A stretch of DNA of 64,000 nt, from positions 104,272 through 168,271 of the forward strand of contig NZ_LMIE01000002.1 of NCBI RefSeq assembly GCF_001428625.1, given 5' to 3'. Under the pieces are notes generated by a model. It was not told the origin of the DNA. It did not search any database and was given only the letters and a program-made list of their open reading frames with translations. Of this stretch, positions 17,243-27,238 are shown piece after piece (position 1 is the stretch's first letter; every line of letters begins with the position of its first letter). Both the position numbers and the translations under genes were made by a program. This DNA comes from Hydrogenophaga sp. Root209 (GTDB lineage Bacteria > Pseudomonadota > Gammaproteobacteria > Burkholderiales > Burkholderiaceae_C).

Positions 17243-19954
17243 TCAGCCCTCCAGTGCCTCCAGCAGTTCCGTCTCGATTTCGATCTGTCGCTTGTTCATC
17301 TGCAACTGCGCGCCGCTGATGAGGAAGGTGTCTTCCACCCGCTCGCCCAGCGTGGTGATCTTGGCCAGCTGCACGTTGATGTCGTAGCGCGCCAGCACGC
17401 GCGAGATGCCGTAGAGCAGACCAGCGCGATCGCTCGCCGAAACCGACAGCAGCCAGCGCTGGGCCTTCTCGTCGGGCCGCAGGTCCACCCGAGGCGTGAC
17501 GGGGAAACTCTTCACCCGGCGCGAGAGCCGGCCCTTCATGGGCGCGGGCAGCGGTCCACATTCATCAATGGTTTGCGCCAGGTTGTTCTCCACCATGGCG
17601 ATGAGTTCGCGGTAGTGATCGGAGAGCGTGGGCGCCACCACCTGGAAGGTGTCGAGCGCATGGCCGGTGAGCGTGGTGTGCACGCGGGCATCGAGGATGC
17701 TGAAGTTGGAGCTGTCGAAGTAGCCGCAGATGCGGGCAAACAGGTCGTGCTGGTCGGGGGCGTACACGAGCACTTGCAGGCCTTCGCCTTCGGGCGACAG
17801 GCGAGCGCGGACGATGGCACGGTCCGGGGCGTCGCCTTCGGGCACCGGTTTGCCGGCCGCCTTGGTGGCGGTCTGCGCGATCTGCCGGGTCAACACGCGC
17901 GTGTGCCAGGCGATCTCGTCGGCCTGGTGGCGCATGAAGTAGCTCACGTCCAGCGTGTCCCACAGCGCCTTGTGCGCCATGTGGGGCAGCGCGTGCAGCG
18001 CCAGCATGGACAGCGCCTCGCGCTTGCGGGCTTCGATCACGGCGCCCGGGTCGGGTGCGCGGCCGCCGAGCGCGCGCAGCGTGTAGCGGTACAGGTCTTC
18101 CAGCAGCTTGCCCTTCCAGGCGTTCCACACCTTGGGGCTGGTGCCGCGGATGTCGGCCACGGTCAGCAGGTACAGCGCGGTGAGGTAGCGCTCATTGCCC
18201 ACGCGCTGGGCAAACGCCGCGATCACGTCCGGGTCGCTCAGGTCTTCCTTTTGCGCCATGCGGCTCATGGTGAGGTGCTCGGCGACGAGGAACTGGATCA
18301 GCTTCATGTCATCACGGTCGATGCCGTGCTGGTGGCAGAAGGTGCGCACGTCGCGCGCGCCCAGGTCGGAGTGGTCACCACCGCGGCCCTTGGCGATGTC
18401 GTGAAAGAGAGCTGCGATGTAGAGGATCCAGGGCTTGTCCCAACCAGCGGCCAACTGCGAGCAGAACGGGTATTCGTGCGAATGTTCGGCAATGAAGAAG
18501 CGGCGCATGTTGCGCAACACCATCAGGATGTGCTGGTCGACCGTGTAGACGTGGAACAGGTCGTGCTGCATCTGCCCCACGATGTGACGGAACACCCAGA
18601 GGTAGCGCCCGAGCACCGAGGTCTGGTTCATCATGCGCAGCGCATGGGTGATGCCCTCGGGCTCTTTCAGGATCTGCAGGAACTGAGCACGGTTGACCGG
18701 GTCGGCACGAAAGCGCGCGTTCATGACCGGGCGGGCGTTGTAGAGCGCGCGCAGCGTGCGCGCCGAAAAACCCTTGATGCCCACCGTCGTCTGGTAGATG
18801 TGAAAGGTTTCCAGGATCGCGTGCGGCTGCTGCACGTACAGGTCGTCGCTGGCCACTTCCAGCATGCCGCCCTTGTCGAAGAAGCGCGCATTCAACGGGC
18901 GCAAGCGATCCACGCCAGCCATGTCGTCCTGCAGACGCTCCTGGATGTTGAGCAACAGGATCTGGTTGAGCTGGGTCACGGCCTTGGCCGCCCAGTAGTA
19001 GCGCTTCATGAGCGCCTCGCTGGCGCGGCGTGTGCCTTTGGCCGTGGGGGCTGCGTGGGGCTGCCCTGGGGGGCCGGCGGTGATGACGGCGGGCACCTGC
19101 GCCTTGAAGCCGAACGACTCGGCCACGGCGGTCTGCAGGTCGAACACCAACCGGTCTTCGCGCCGGTTGGCCAACAGGTGCAGGCGGGCGCGGATCAGGC
19201 TGAGCAAGGCCTCGTTGGCCTTGATCTGGCGCGCCTCCAGCGGTGTGGCCAGGCCTTTGCGAGCCAGCTCGTCCCAACTGCGGCCCAGGCCAGCGGCCTT
19301 GGACACCCACAGGATGATCTGCAGGTCGCGCAGACCACCGGGCGACTCCTTGCAGTTGGGCTCCAGCGAGTAGGGGGTGTTTTCGTACTTGGTGTGGCGC
19401 TGGCGCATCTCCAGCGTCTTGGCCACGTAAAACGCCTTGGGATCCATCGCCTCGTCGAGCTGGGTCACCAGCCGGTTGAAGGCGCTCTTGCTGCCGCAGA
19501 TCAGGCGGCTCTCCAGCATGGAGGTCTGCACCGTCACGTCCTTGGCCGACTCATCCACGCAGTCGGTTACCGAGCGCACGCTGGAGCCGATCTCCAGGCC
19601 CAGGTCCCAGCAGGCGCCGATGAAAGCTTCAAGCTGCTTTTTCAGTTCGGCGTCTTCATCGGGTTGCGCGCCGTCAGGCAGCAACACCAGCACGTCCACG
19701 TCGGAATAGGGAAACAGCTCGCCGCGGCCGTATCCACCCACCGCGATCAAGGAGAAGCCGGTGCCGAAGCCGGCCCGGCCCCAGAGTTCGCGAAGGGTCT
19801 GGTCCGTCAGCCGCGAGAGCTGCTGCAAGGCCTGGCGCACGCCACGGGTGGAGGCACCCTGATCGCGCAACAGCGCGAACAGGGCGGTCTTGTCGCCGCG
19901 GTATCGCTGGCGCAGCGCGCCAATGTCGCCCGCCGGCGCCAGGGGGGCGTCCAT
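17243..19954 (-). CDS. glnD: Bifunctional PII uridylyltransferase/uridylyl-removing enzyme
   Basis: A 903-residue nitrogen sensor that adds UMP to PII proteins when glutamine is low and removes it when glutamine is high. In order: a nucleotidyltransferase domain ([19 protein letters not shown]), a central helical linker, an HD hydrolase domain ([20 protein letters not shown]), and two C-terminal ACT domains, the last reading [20 protein letters not shown]. The length agrees with known GlnD proteins. It lies 4 bases downstream of map on the same strand, an arrangement also known from enterobacteria, and is probably co-transcribed with it. Confidence 0.97.
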   Translation of the reverse strand: MDAPLAPAGDIGALRQRYRGDKTALFALLRDQGASTRGVRQALQQLSRLTDQTLRELWGRAGFGTGFSLIAVGGYGRGELFPYSDVDVLVLLPDGAQPDEDAELKKQLEAFIGACWDLGLEIGSSVRSVTDCVDESAKDVTVQTSMLESRLICGSKSAFNRLVTQLDEAMDPKAFYVAKTLEMRQRHTKYENTPYSLEPNCKESPGGLRDLQIILWVSKAAGLGRSWDELARKGLATPLEARQIKANEALLSLIRARLHLLANRREDRLVFDLQTAVAESFGFKAQVPAVITAGPPGQPHAAPTAKGTRRASEALMKRYYWAAKAVTQLNQILLLNIQERLQDDMAGVDRLRPLNARFFDKGGMLEVASDDLYVQQPHAILETFHIYQTTVGIKGFSARTLRALYNARPVMNARFRADPVNRAQFLQILKEPEGITHALRMMNQTSVLGRYLWVFRHIVGQMQHDLFHVYTVDQHILMVLRNMRRFFIAEHSHEYPFCSQLAAGWDKPWILYIAALFHDIAKGRGGDHSDLGARDVRTFCHQHGIDRDDMKLIQFLVAEHLTMSRMAQKEDLSDPDVIAAFAQRVGNERYLTALYLLTVADIRGTSPKVWNAWKGKLLEDLYRYTLRALGGRAPDPGAVIEARKREALSMLALHALPHMAHKALWDTLDVSYFMRHQADEIAWHTRVLTRQIAQTATKAAGKPVPEGDAPDRAIVRARLSPEGEGLQVLVYAPDQHDLFARICGYFDSSNFSILDARVHTTLTGHALDTFQVVAPTLSDHYRELIAMVENNLAQTIDECGPLPAPMKGRLSRRVKSFPVTPRVDLRPDEKAQRWLLSVSASDRAGLLYGISRVLARYDINVQLAKITTLGERVEDTFLISGAQLQMNKRQIEIETELLEALEG

Positions 19955-19958
19955 GGGC

Positions 19959-20789
19959 TCAGACGGCCACGGCGGCCGCTGGCTTCACGAAGGCCGGCGG
20001 AGGCAGGCTGCCGGCCGACAGGGTGAGCACCTCGTAGCCGGTCTCGGTGACCAGCACGGTGTGTTCCCACTGAGCCGAGAGCGAACGATCGCGCGTGACG
20101 ATGGTCCAGCCGTCACCGGCTTCCTTGATGTCGCGCTTGCCGGCATTGATCATGGGCTCGATGGTGAAGGTCATGCCGGGTTTGAGCTCTTCGAGCGTGC
20201 CCGGGCGGCCATAGTGCAGCACCTGCGGGTCTTCGTGGAACTTCTGGCCGATGCCGTGTCCGCAGAACTCGCGCACCACCGAGAAGCCATTGCCTTCGGC
20301 AAAGGTCTGGATCGCATGGCCGATGTCGCCCAGGCGGATGCCGGGCCTGACCATCACGATGCCTTTCCACATGGCCTCATAGGTCACCTGCGTCAGCCGG
20401 CGTGCCTGCACCGAGCAGGCGGCTTCGCCTCCGATCATGTACATGCGGCTGTTGTCGCCGAACCAGCCGTCGGGTGTGATGACGGTGACGTCGACGTTGA
20501 GGATGTCGCCCTTCTTGAGTGCCTTCTCGTTCGGAATTCCATGGCAGACCACGTGGTTGATGGAGGTGCACAGGTGACCGGGGTAGGGCGGGTAACCGCT
20601 GGGCTGGTAGCCGATGGTGGCCGAGACCGTGCCCTGCTGCTTCATGAACTCGGCCGCAAGGCGGTCGATCTCGAGGGTGGTCACGCCCGGCTGGATCAGC
20701 GGCGTGAGGTAGTCCAGCACTTCGGAGGCCAGGCGGCAAGCCACCCGCATGCCTTCGATGCCCGCTTCGTCTTTGTAGGTGATGCTCAT
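19959..20789 (-). CDS. map: Methionine aminopeptidase, type I
   Basis: A 276-residue enzyme that removes the initiator methionine after deformylation. Metal-ligand regions are visible: [20 protein letters not shown] (two Asp), [17 protein letters not shown] (His) and [11 protein letters not shown] (Glu). [20 protein letters not shown] and [14 protein letters not shown] are typical of the family. It has no N-terminal zinc-finger extension. Divergent from purL with a 122-base gap; glnD follows. The C-terminal tail rich in Pro and Ala is slightly longer than usual. Confidence 0.97.
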   Translation of the reverse strand: MSITYKDEAGIEGMRVACRLASEVLDYLTPLIQPGVTTLEIDRLAAEFMKQQGTVSATIGYQPSGYPPYPGHLCTSINHVVCHGIPNEKALKKGDILNVDVTVITPDGWFGDNSRMYMIGGEAACSVQARRLTQVTYEAMWKGIVMVRPGIRLGDIGHAIQTFAEGNGFSVVREFCGHGIGQKFHEDPQVLHYGRPGTLEELKPGMTFTIEPMINAGKRDIKEAGDGWTIVTRDRSLSAQWEHTVLVTETGYEVLTLSAGSLPPPAFVKPAAAVAV

Positions 20790-20859
20790 GGGCGCAGATT
20801 ATCCCACCGGGCCATGCGGCGCAGGGTATCGGCGGCGATGACTGGGCGGGCCACGCGGG

Positions 20860-20865
20860 TAAAAT
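20860..20865 (+). promoter_or_regulatory. Possible -10 box for purL
   Basis: TAAAAT lies 46 bases before the purL GTG in the gap between divergent map and purL. It resembles a sigma-70 -10 element. I see no convincing -35 at the right spacing. Confidence 0.3.
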
Positions 20866-20911
20866 CGGCGCTCCGCCCACCCCCCGGGTCTACGCACCTC
20901 AGGCTCCCAAC

Positions 20912-23900
20912 GTGTCCCTGCACCTGCGCACTTTTGATGGCGGCAATGCCATCAGCGACTTCAAAGTCCAGCAACTCCTGCCCCGACTGGCAGCCCTCTC
21001 CGACAAGATCACCGGCCTCTCGGCCCGCTTCGTGCATCTGGCCGCCTTCGACGGCGAGCCCGACGCGGCCCTGGTGGCACGCGTGGGCGAACTGCTGACC
21101 TACGGCGAGCCCGCTACCGAGGCGCACGGCAAGCTTGAAACCGCCGGAGCGCCGGCCCTGCTGGTGATGCCGCGCCTGGGCACGGTGTCGCCCTGGGCTT
21201 CCAAAGCCACCGACATCGCGCACAACTGCGGCCTCGCCCTGCACCGGGTGGAGCGGCTGGTCGAATTCCGCCTGCAGCTCAAGAGCGGCCTGCTGGGCAA
21301 GGCCAGCCTGTCGACCGAGCAACTGCGAGCCGTGGCCGACCTGCTGCACGACCGCATGACGGAAAACGTCTCGCTCGACCGCACGCAAGCCCAGGCCCTC
21401 TTCACCGAGTTGCACGCCGCTCCCATGGAGCAGGTCGATGTGCTGGGCGGTGGACGCTCGGCCCTGGAGCGCGCCAACACCGACTGGGGACTGGCCCTGG
21501 CCGACGACGAGATCGACTATTTGGTGACCGCCTTCACTGGCCTCAAGCGCAACCCGACCGACGTCGAGCTGATGATGTTCGCGCAGGCCAACAGCGAGCA
21601 CTGCCGCCACAAGATCTTCAACGCGCAGTTCACCATCGACGGCGTGGCGCAGGACAAGAGCCTGTTCGGCATGATCCGCCACACCCACCAGCTCGCGCCC
21701 CAGCACACGGTGGTCGCCTACTCGGACAACGCCTCCATCATGGAAGGCAGCGTGGTCGAGCGCTTCGTGGCGCGAGCGGGTGTGGGTGCGTCCCCGGCCT
21801 ATGTGGCCGAGACGGCGACGCACCATGTGCTGATGAAGGTGGAAACGCACAACCACCCGACCGCGATTTCGCCATTCCCCGGTGCCTCCACCGGCGCGGG
21901 CGGCGAGATCCGCGACGAGGGCGCGACCGGCCGCGGCTCCAAACCCAAGGCCGGCCTGACCGGCTTCACCGTCGGCAAGCTCTGGGGCGGCCTCTCCGAC
22001 CAGCCGGGCGGCAAGCCCGAGCACATCGCCAGCCCGCTGCAGATCATGACCGAAGGCCCGCTGGGCGGCGCGGCCTTCAACAACGAATTCGGCCGGCCCA
22101 ACTTGCTGGGCTATTTCCGCGAATACGAACTGTCGGTGGACGGCGTGCAGCGCGGTTACCACAAGCCCATCATGATCGCCGGCGGCGTGGGCGTGATCGA
22201 CGCCACCCAGACGCAGAAGATCGAGTTCCCGGCCGGCTCGCTGCTGATCCAGCTCGGTGGCCCGGGCATGAAGATCGGCATGGGCGGCAGCGCGGCCAGC
22301 TCCATGGCCAGCGGCACCAACGCCGCGTCGCTCGACTTCGATTCGGTGCAGCGCGGCAACCCCGAGATCGAACGCCGCGCGCAGGAGGTCATCAACCACT
22401 GCTGGCAACAGGGTGCGAACAACCCCATTCTGGCGATCCACGACGTGGGCGCGGGTGGCCTGTCGAACGCCTTTCCCGAACTGACCAACGACGCCGGTCG
22501 TGGTGCGCGCTTTGACCTGCGCGCCGTGCCGCTGGAGGAAAGCGGCCTGGCGCCCAAGGAAATCTGGTGCAACGAAAGCCAGGAGCGGTATGTGCTGGCG
22601 ATCGCGCCCGAATCGCTGGACACCTTCAAGGCCTTCTGCGAGCGCGAGCGCTGTCCGTTTTCCGTGATCGGCGTGGCCACCGAGGAGCGCCAGCTGGTGC
22701 TGGCCGACACTCCCGTTCGCCCTGAGCTTGCCCTTCGACAAGCTCAGGAAGAACGGGAAACCACCGCTGGAGGGGCTTCGACAGGCTCAGCCCGAACGGG
22801 GATGGCAGTCGACATGCCCATGAACGTGTTGCTGGGCAAACCGCCCAAGATGCACCGCGACGTGAAGACTGTGGCCCGCACACCGACACCGCTGGACCTC
22901 ACCGGTGTGGACCTGCAGAAGGCCGTGATCGACGTGCTGAGCCACCCCACCGTGGCCTCCAAGCGTTTCCTCATCACCATCGGCGACCGCACCGTGGGCG
23001 GTTTGAGCCACCGCGACCAGATGGTCGGCCCATGGCAGGTGCCGGTGGCCGACTGCGCCGTCACGCTGGCCGACTTCCAGGGCTTCGCAGGCGAGGCCAT
23101 GAGCATGGGCGAGCGCACGCCGCTGGCCGCGCTCGACGCCGCCGCCTCGGGCCGCATGGCGGTGGCCGAGGCCATCACCAACCTGCTGGCCGCGCCGATC
23201 GAACTGCCGCGCGTGAAGCTCTCCGCCAACTGGATGGCCGCCTGCGGCGAACCGGGCGAAGACGCCGCGCTGTACGAGACGGTGAAAGCCGTCGGCATGG
23301 AACTCTGCCCCGCGCTGGGCATTTCGATTCCCGTGGGCAAGGACAGCCTGTCCATGCGCACGCAGTGGAAAGAGGGCGTTGACACGAAGAAGGTGACCTC
23401 GCCTGTCAGCCTGATCGTGAGCGCCTTCGCCACGCTGGCCGACGTGCGCGGCACGCTCACGCCGCAGTTGAACAACGCGCTGGAAGACACCACGCTGGTG
23501 CTCATCGACCTGGGAAAAGGCCGCCACCGCATGGGCGGCAGCGTGCTGGCCCAGGTGCTGGGGCAGGGCGGTGGTGAAGCGCCCGACCTCGACGAGGCGC
23601 AAGACCTCATCAGTCTGGTGAACGCGGTGAACGCGCTGCGCGCGCAGGGCCAGATCCTGGCCTACCATGACCGCAGCGACGGTGGTCTGCTGGCCGCTGC
23701 GGCCGAGATGGCCTTTGCCGGCCATGTGGGCGTGGCGCTCAACGTGGACCTGCTGGTGACCGAAGGCGACGGCATCAGCGACAGCCGCGCCGAGATGGGC
23801 GACGCCAAGAACTGGGCCGGCCAGGTCAGTGCGCGGCGCGAGGAACTCACGCTCAAGGCGCTGTTCAGCGAAGAGCTGGGCGTACTGCTGCAGGTCAAGA

Positions 23901-25066
23901 CCGAAGACCGCAACGCGGTGATGCAGACCCTGCGCGAGCACGGTTTGAGCAAACACAGCCACTTCATCGGCAAGACCCGCCCGGCCAGCTCGGCCATGGA
24001 CGCGGGCAAGGGCCAGCTGCAGGTCTGGCGCGACACCAAGGCCGTGTTCTCGGCCAGCCTGTTTGATTTGCACCAGGTCTGGGACAGCGTGAGCTGGAGG
24101 ATCAACCAGCAGCGCGACAACCCGGTCTGCGCCGACGCCGAGCACGCGGCGGCCGGACGGCCGGACGACCCGGGTCTGCACACGAAGCTGACTTTCACCC
24201 CGACTGACGCCGTTTCCGTTCGGGCTGAGCCTGTCGAAGCCCTCGCCAGCCAGCACCTCCTGAGCCCTTCGACAGGCTCAGGGCGAACGGGAGTTTTGTT
24301 GTCCCGCCCCAAGGTCGCGATCCTGCGCGAGCAGGGTGTGAACTCGCATGTGGAGATGGCCTACGCCTTCACCCAGGCCGGCTTCGAGGCCTTCGACGTG
24401 CACATGACCGACCTGCAGACCGGCCGCGCAAAGCTCGCCGATTTCAAGGGTGTGGTGGCCTGCGGCGGCTTCAGCTACGGCGACACGTTGGGCGCGGGCA
24501 TCGGCTGGGCGCGCAGCATCACCTTCAACCCGGCGCTGTCCGACCAGTTCAAGGCCTTCTTCGCCCGCACCGATACGTTTGGCCTGGGCGTGTGCAATGG
24601 CTGCCAGATGTTTGCCGAGCTGGCGGACATCATCCCCGGCGCCGAAGCCTGGCCTCGCTTCACCACCAACCAGAGCGAGCGCTTCGAAGCGCGTCTGTCG
24701 ATGGTGGAAGTTCTCGAATCGCCCAGCCTGTTCCTGGCCGGCATGGCCGGCAGTCGCCTGCCGATCGCGGTGGCCCACGGCGAGGGCTATGCCAACTTCC
24801 ACCACCGCGGCGACGCAGCCAAGGCGATTGCCGCGATGCGCTTCACCGACAACACGGGTGCCGCGACCGAGGCCTACCCGTTCAATCCCAATGGCAGTCC
24901 GGGCGGCCTCACGGCAGTGACCACGGCCGATGGTCGCTTCACGGCCATGATGCCGCACCCCGAGCGGGTGTTTCGCAACATCCAGATGAGCTGGACCGAC
25001 CAGGACCCGGCGGCCCACAGCGCCTGGATGCAGCTTTGGCGCAACGCGCGCAAGTGGGTCAAGTGA
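20912..25066 (+). CDS. purL: Phosphoribosylformylglycinamidine synthase, single-chain
   Basis: A 1384-residue enzyme for the fourth step of purine synthesis. It holds the N-terminal PurS-like region, two AIR-synthase-type ATP-binding halves ([40 protein letters not shown]) and a C-terminal glutaminase with the nucleophile Cys in [11 protein letters not shown] and the His-Glu pair near [10 protein letters not shown]. Translation starts at GTG. The protein is about 55 residues longer than the usual 1300-1340 because two palindromic repeats sit in frame, at residues about 601-630 and 1102-1127. The reading frame is intact around both, and the essential motifs are untouched, so the enzyme is probably active. 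Confidence 0.96.
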   Translation: MSLHLRTFDGGNAISDFKVQQLLPRLAALSDKITGLSARFVHLAAFDGEPDAALVARVGELLTYGEPATEAHGKLETAGAPALLVMPRLGTVSPWASKATDIAHNCGLALHRVERLVEFRLQLKSGLLGKASLSTEQLRAVADLLHDRMTENVSLDRTQAQALFTELHAAPMEQVDVLGGGRSALERANTDWGLALADDEIDYLVTAFTGLKRNPTDVELMMFAQANSEHCRHKIFNAQFTIDGVAQDKSLFGMIRHTHQLAPQHTVVAYSDNASIMEGSVVERFVARAGVGASPAYVAETATHHVLMKVETHNHPTAISPFPGASTGAGGEIRDEGATGRGSKPKAGLTGFTVGKLWGGLSDQPGGKPEHIASPLQIMTEGPLGGAAFNNEFGRPNLLGYFREYELSVDGVQRGYHKPIMIAGGVGVIDATQTQKIEFPAGSLLIQLGGPGMKIGMGGSAASSMASGTNAASLDFDSVQRGNPEIERRAQEVINHCWQQGANNPILAIHDVGAGGLSNAFPELTNDAGRGARFDLRAVPLEESGLAPKEIWCNESQERYVLAIAPESLDTFKAFCERERCPFSVIGVATEERQLVLADTPVRPELALRQAQEERETTAGGASTGSARTGMAVDMPMNVLLGKPPKMHRDVKTVARTPTPLDLTGVDLQKAVIDVLSHPTVASKRFLITIGDRTVGGLSHRDQMVGPWQVPVADCAVTLADFQGFAGEAMSMGERTPLAALDAAASGRMAVAEAITNLLAAPIELPRVKLSANWMAACGEPGEDAALYETVKAVGMELCPALGISIPVGKDSLSMRTQWKEGVDTKKVTSPVSLIVSAFATLADVRGTLTPQLNNALEDTTLVLIDLGKGRHRMGGSVLAQVLGQGGGEAPDLDEAQDLISLVNAVNALRAQGQILAYHDRSDGGLLAAAAEMAFAGHVGVALNVDLLVTEGDGISDSRAEMGDAKNWAGQVSARREELTLKALFSEELGVLLQVKTEDRNAVMQTLREHGLSKHSHFIGKTRPASSAMDAGKGQLQVWRDTKAVFSASLFDLHQVWDSVSWRINQQRDNPVCADAEHAAAGRPDDPGLHTKLTFTPTDAVSVRAEPVEALASQHLLSPSTGSGRTGVLLSRPKVAILREQGVNSHVEMAYAFTQAGFEAFDVHMTDLQTGRAKLADFKGVVACGGFSYGDTLGAGIGWARSITFNPALSDQFKAFFARTDTFGLGVCNGCQMFAELADIIPGAEAWPRFTTNQSERFEARLSMVEVLESPSLFLAGMAGSRLPIAVAHGEGYANFHHRGDAAKAIAAMRFTDNTGAATEAYPFNPNGSPGGLTAVTTADGRFTAMMPHPERVFRNIQMSWTDQDPAAHSAWMQLWRNARKWVK
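22713..22800. repeat. Palindromic repeat, family A, inside purL (copy 1)
   Basis: Arms of the type CGTTCGCCCTGAGCTTG and CTTCGACAGGCTCAG-CCCGAACGGG, plus an extra CCCTTCGACAAGCTCAG, form a foldable element in frame in purL. It codes a low-complexity segment ([20 protein letters not shown]) in a loop between two ATP-binding halves. The same sequence family recurs at 24216, 36531, 51745 and 55175. Confidence 0.92.
24216..24290. repeat. Palindromic repeat, family A, inside purL (copy 2)
   Basis: CCGTTCGGGCTGAGCCTG-TCGAAGCCC is followed 20-odd bases later by its near-complement ending TCAGGGCGAACGG. It falls in frame in the linker between the synthetase and glutaminase domains of PurL and is translated as [20 protein letters not shown] and a short tail. 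Confidence 0.93.
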
Positions 25067-25067
25067 A

Positions 25068-25170
25068 CATCCCCCTGCGCCGCTGCGCGGCTTCCCCCCT
25101 CTCTGGCGCGCCTTCGGCGCTTGGAGGGGGGACGACAGCTTGGGCCTGCGGAGCCGTCCCTCGCTGTCTC
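25068..25170. repeat. Intergenic palindromic repeat, family B (copy 1)
   Basis: It begins directly after the purL stop: CCCCCTGCGCCGCTGCGCGG, then CCCCCCTC...GGCGCGCC-TTC-GGCGC...GGAGGGGGG, which folds into a strong hairpin. It closely resembles 50790-50893 and more loosely 45104-45182 and 53301-53372. Its place after the stop would let it act as a transcript end or mRNA stabiliser (inference). Confidence 0.85.
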
Positions 25171-25204
25171 TGGACGGGGACACTTCGCGCGTTGCGTGTC
25201 TTCA

Positions 25205-25240
25205 CTCCCTCTCCCTCTGGGAGAGGGCTGGGGTGAGGGC
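25205..25240. repeat. Palindromic repeat, family C (CCCTCTCCC...GGGAGAGGG)
   Basis: CCCTCTCCCTCTGGGAGAGGG followed by CTGGGGTGAGGG. The same unit occurs as an inverted pair inside the aidB-like gene at 53731-53842. With the family B copy it fills most of the 212-base gap between purL and the next gene. Confidence 0.85.
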
Positions 25241-25278
25241 GGCGGCGCCCAGCCATGTCTGATTCAAGGAGCGGAACC

Positions 25279-26097
25279 ATGCCGCGCCCGCACAACCTCG
25301 ATGCCGAAACGATCGCCGCCTACGCACACGATGGTGCCATCGTGCTGCGCGGCGTGTTCGACCAGCGCGAGCTGGCCTTGCTCGAAGAGGGCATCGAGCA
25401 CAACCTGGCGCATCTGAGCCCACTTGCCCTGGAGGCCAGCGAGGCCGACGACCCGGGCCGTTTCGTCGAGGATTTCTGCACCTGGCAGAACAACCCGGAC
25501 TACGAAGCGATCCTGCGCCACTCGGCGCTCCCTCACATCGCTGTGCAGCTCATGCAGAGCCGCAGCGCCCGGCTCTACCACGACCACCTGCTGGTGAAGG
25601 AGCCGGGCACGCGCCAGCCCACGCCCTGGCACCAGGACCAGCCGTACTACAACGTCAGTGGCCGCCAGAACGTGAGCTTCTGGATTCCTGTGGACCCGGT
25701 GCCACTGGCGAGCACGCTGCGCTTCGTGGCAGGCTCGCACGCCGGGACCTGGTACATGCCACGCACCTTCCGTGATCAGCAGGCCCGCTGGTTCCCGGAG
25801 GGCACGCTGGCCGAGCTGCCCGCGATCGACGCCGAGCCCGAACGTTTCCGCCAACTGGCCTGGGCGCTGGAGCCCGGCGACTGCGTGGCTTTCCACATGC
25901 TCAGCCTGCACGCCTCCAGCGGCGTTGGCCCGGTGCAGCGCCGGCGGGTGTTCTCTGCCCGCTACCTGGGTGACGATGCGCGCCACGCGCCGCGGTCCTG
26001 GCGCACCTCGCCTCCGTTTCCCGGTCTGACCGATCGCCTGGCCGATGGCGCGGTGCTCGACGATCCCCTTTTCCCATCCGTCTGGCCTGTGCGCTGA
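25279..26097 (+). CDS. Phytanoyl-CoA dioxygenase-like Fe(II)/2-oxoglutarate enzyme
   Basis: A 272-residue protein of the phytanoyl-CoA dioxygenase family. The iron-binding facial triad is visible: His and Asp in TPWHQDQPYYN and a distal His in MLSLHASSGVG, with an Arg for 2-oxoglutarate in the following QRRRVFSARYLGDD. FWIPVDPVPLASTLRFVAGS is typical of the family. Such enzymes hydroxylate acyl-CoAs or small natural products; the substrate is not known. The ATG at 25279 has AAGGAG 7 bases upstream, better than an ATG 8 codons earlier. It stands alone after the repeat-filled gap. Confidence 0.85.
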   Translation: MPRPHNLDAETIAAYAHDGAIVLRGVFDQRELALLEEGIEHNLAHLSPLALEASEADDPGRFVEDFCTWQNNPDYEAILRHSALPHIAVQLMQSRSARLYHDHLLVKEPGTRQPTPWHQDQPYYNVSGRQNVSFWIPVDPVPLASTLRFVAGSHAGTWYMPRTFRDQQARWFPEGTLAELPAIDAEPERFRQLAWALEPGDCVAFHMLSLHASSGVGPVQRRRVFSARYLGDDARHAPRSWRTSPPFPGLTDRLADGAVLDDPLFPSVWPVR

Positions 26098-26124
26098 CAC
26101 CACCCACTCCCAAGGAATCGACCC

Positions 26125-27099
26125 ATGGCCGGAAGCAGCTTGCTTTTGTTGATCGACGACATCGCCACCATCCTCGACGATGTGGCGGTGATGACCAAGG
26201 TCGCGGCCCGCCAGGGCATGGCGGCGGCCGATGACGTGGCCGCCATGACCCAGTTGGCCGCCAAGAAGACGGCCGGCGTGCTCGGCGACGACCTTGCGCT
26301 CAACGCACAGCAGGTCACCGGCGTGAAGGCCGATCGCGAACTGCCGGTGGTCTGGGCGGTGGCCAGGGGTTCGTTGATCAACAAGGCCATCCTGGTGCCG
26401 GCGGCACTGCTCATCAGCGTGGTGGCCCCCTGGGCGATCACGCCGCTGCTCATGCTCGGAGGTTTGTTCCTGTGCTACGAGGGCGTGGAGAAGCTCGTGC
26501 ATGCGTTCGGCGCCCACAAATCCGAAGACGAGGCCGAGCACGCCAAGCTGCTGGACGCCGTGGCCGACAAAAACGTGGATCTGGTGGCCTTCGAGAAGGA
26601 GAAGATCAAGGGCGCGGTGCGCACCGATTTCATTCTCTCGGCGGAGATCATCGTGATCAGCCTGGGCACGGTGGCCGCTGCCAGCATGGGCCAACGCGTG
26701 GCCGTGCTGGTGGGCATCTCGCTGCTCATGACCGTGGGCGTGTACGGTCTGGTGGCCGGCATCGTCAAGCTCGACGACCTGGGTCTGTACCTGAACCAGC
26801 AGATACAGGGCTGGAAGCAGGCGATCGGGCGCGGCATCCTGGCCGCAGCGCCCTGGCTCATGAAGACACTGTCGGTGGTGGGCACTGCCGCGATGTTTCT
26901 GGTGGGCGGCGGTATCCTGGTGCACGGCGTGCCTGCGGTGGGTCATGGCATCGAGGACTTCGCCGCGGGCCTGGGCTGGATCGCGCCCGTGGTGACCAAC
27001 CTGGCCGGCGCACTGGTCGGCGTGGTGGCCGGCGCGGTGGTGCTGCTCGTGGTGGGACTCATCGGCCGGTTGCGCGGCGGCAAGCCCAAGGCGGCTTGA
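26125..27099 (+). CDS. DUF808 (YedI-type) inner-membrane protein
   Basis: A 324-residue membrane protein. The N-terminus [20 protein letters not shown] and the motif [20 protein letters not shown] are characteristic of the DUF808 family. At least five hydrophobic segments follow (for example [20 protein letters not shown] and [20 protein letters not shown]). AAGGAAT precedes the ATG. The role of this family is not known; it may be a transporter or channel (inference). Confidence 0.9.
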   Translation: MAGSSLLLLIDDIATILDDVAVMTKVAARQGMAAADDVAAMTQLAAKKTAGVLGDDLALNAQQVTGVKADRELPVVWAVARGSLINKAILVPAALLISVVAPWAITPLLMLGGLFLCYEGVEKLVHAFGAHKSEDEAEHAKLLDAVADKNVDLVAFEKEKIKGAVRTDFILSAEIIVISLGTVAAASMGQRVAVLVGISLLMTVGVYGLVAGIVKLDDLGLYLNQQIQGWKQAIGRGILAAAPWLMKTLSVVGTAAMFLVGGGILVHGVPAVGHGIEDFAAGLGWIAPVVTNLAGALVGVVAGAVVLLVVGLIGRLRGGKPKAA

Positions 27100-27146
27100 G
27101 CCATATGTCCCCCCGGCTGGGGATGGCACGCGCTGGGGTAGCGTCC

Positions 27147-27190
27147 TAGAATGATCCGGTCGGTCCGGGCGCCTTGGCGCTTGCCGGACC
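27147..27190 (+). promoter_or_regulatory. -10-like box and leader hairpin of the TIR gene
   Basis: TAGAAT (27147-27152) resembles a -10 element. Directly after the expected start of transcription come GGTCCGG (27162-27168) and GCGCC (27169-27173), pairing with GGCGC (27176-27180) and CCGGACC (27184-27190): a 12-base-pair stem with a 3-base bulge and a 2-base loop, about 50 bases before the ATG. There is no T-tract, so it is more likely a leader structure than a terminator. Confidence 0.45.
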
Positions 27191-27238
27191 ACGCCGGACA
27201 CCGCACCGCCTTGCGGTGACACCTGGGGTCTTCGCCAC

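Noticed and set aside
17150-20026. 958-codon open frame on the plus strand opposite glnD
   Set aside because: It is the mirror of glnD in GC-rich DNA: low complexity, rich in His, Gln, Gly and Val, with no family motif.
22713-24290. purL as a frameshifted or broken gene because of inserted repeats
   Set aside because: The frame is open from 20912 to 25066 and all catalytic motifs on both sides are in the same frame.
25068-25240. Insertion sequence or miniature transposable element with target duplication
   Set aside because: The repeats are short palindromes. I see no transposase and could not confirm flanking duplications.
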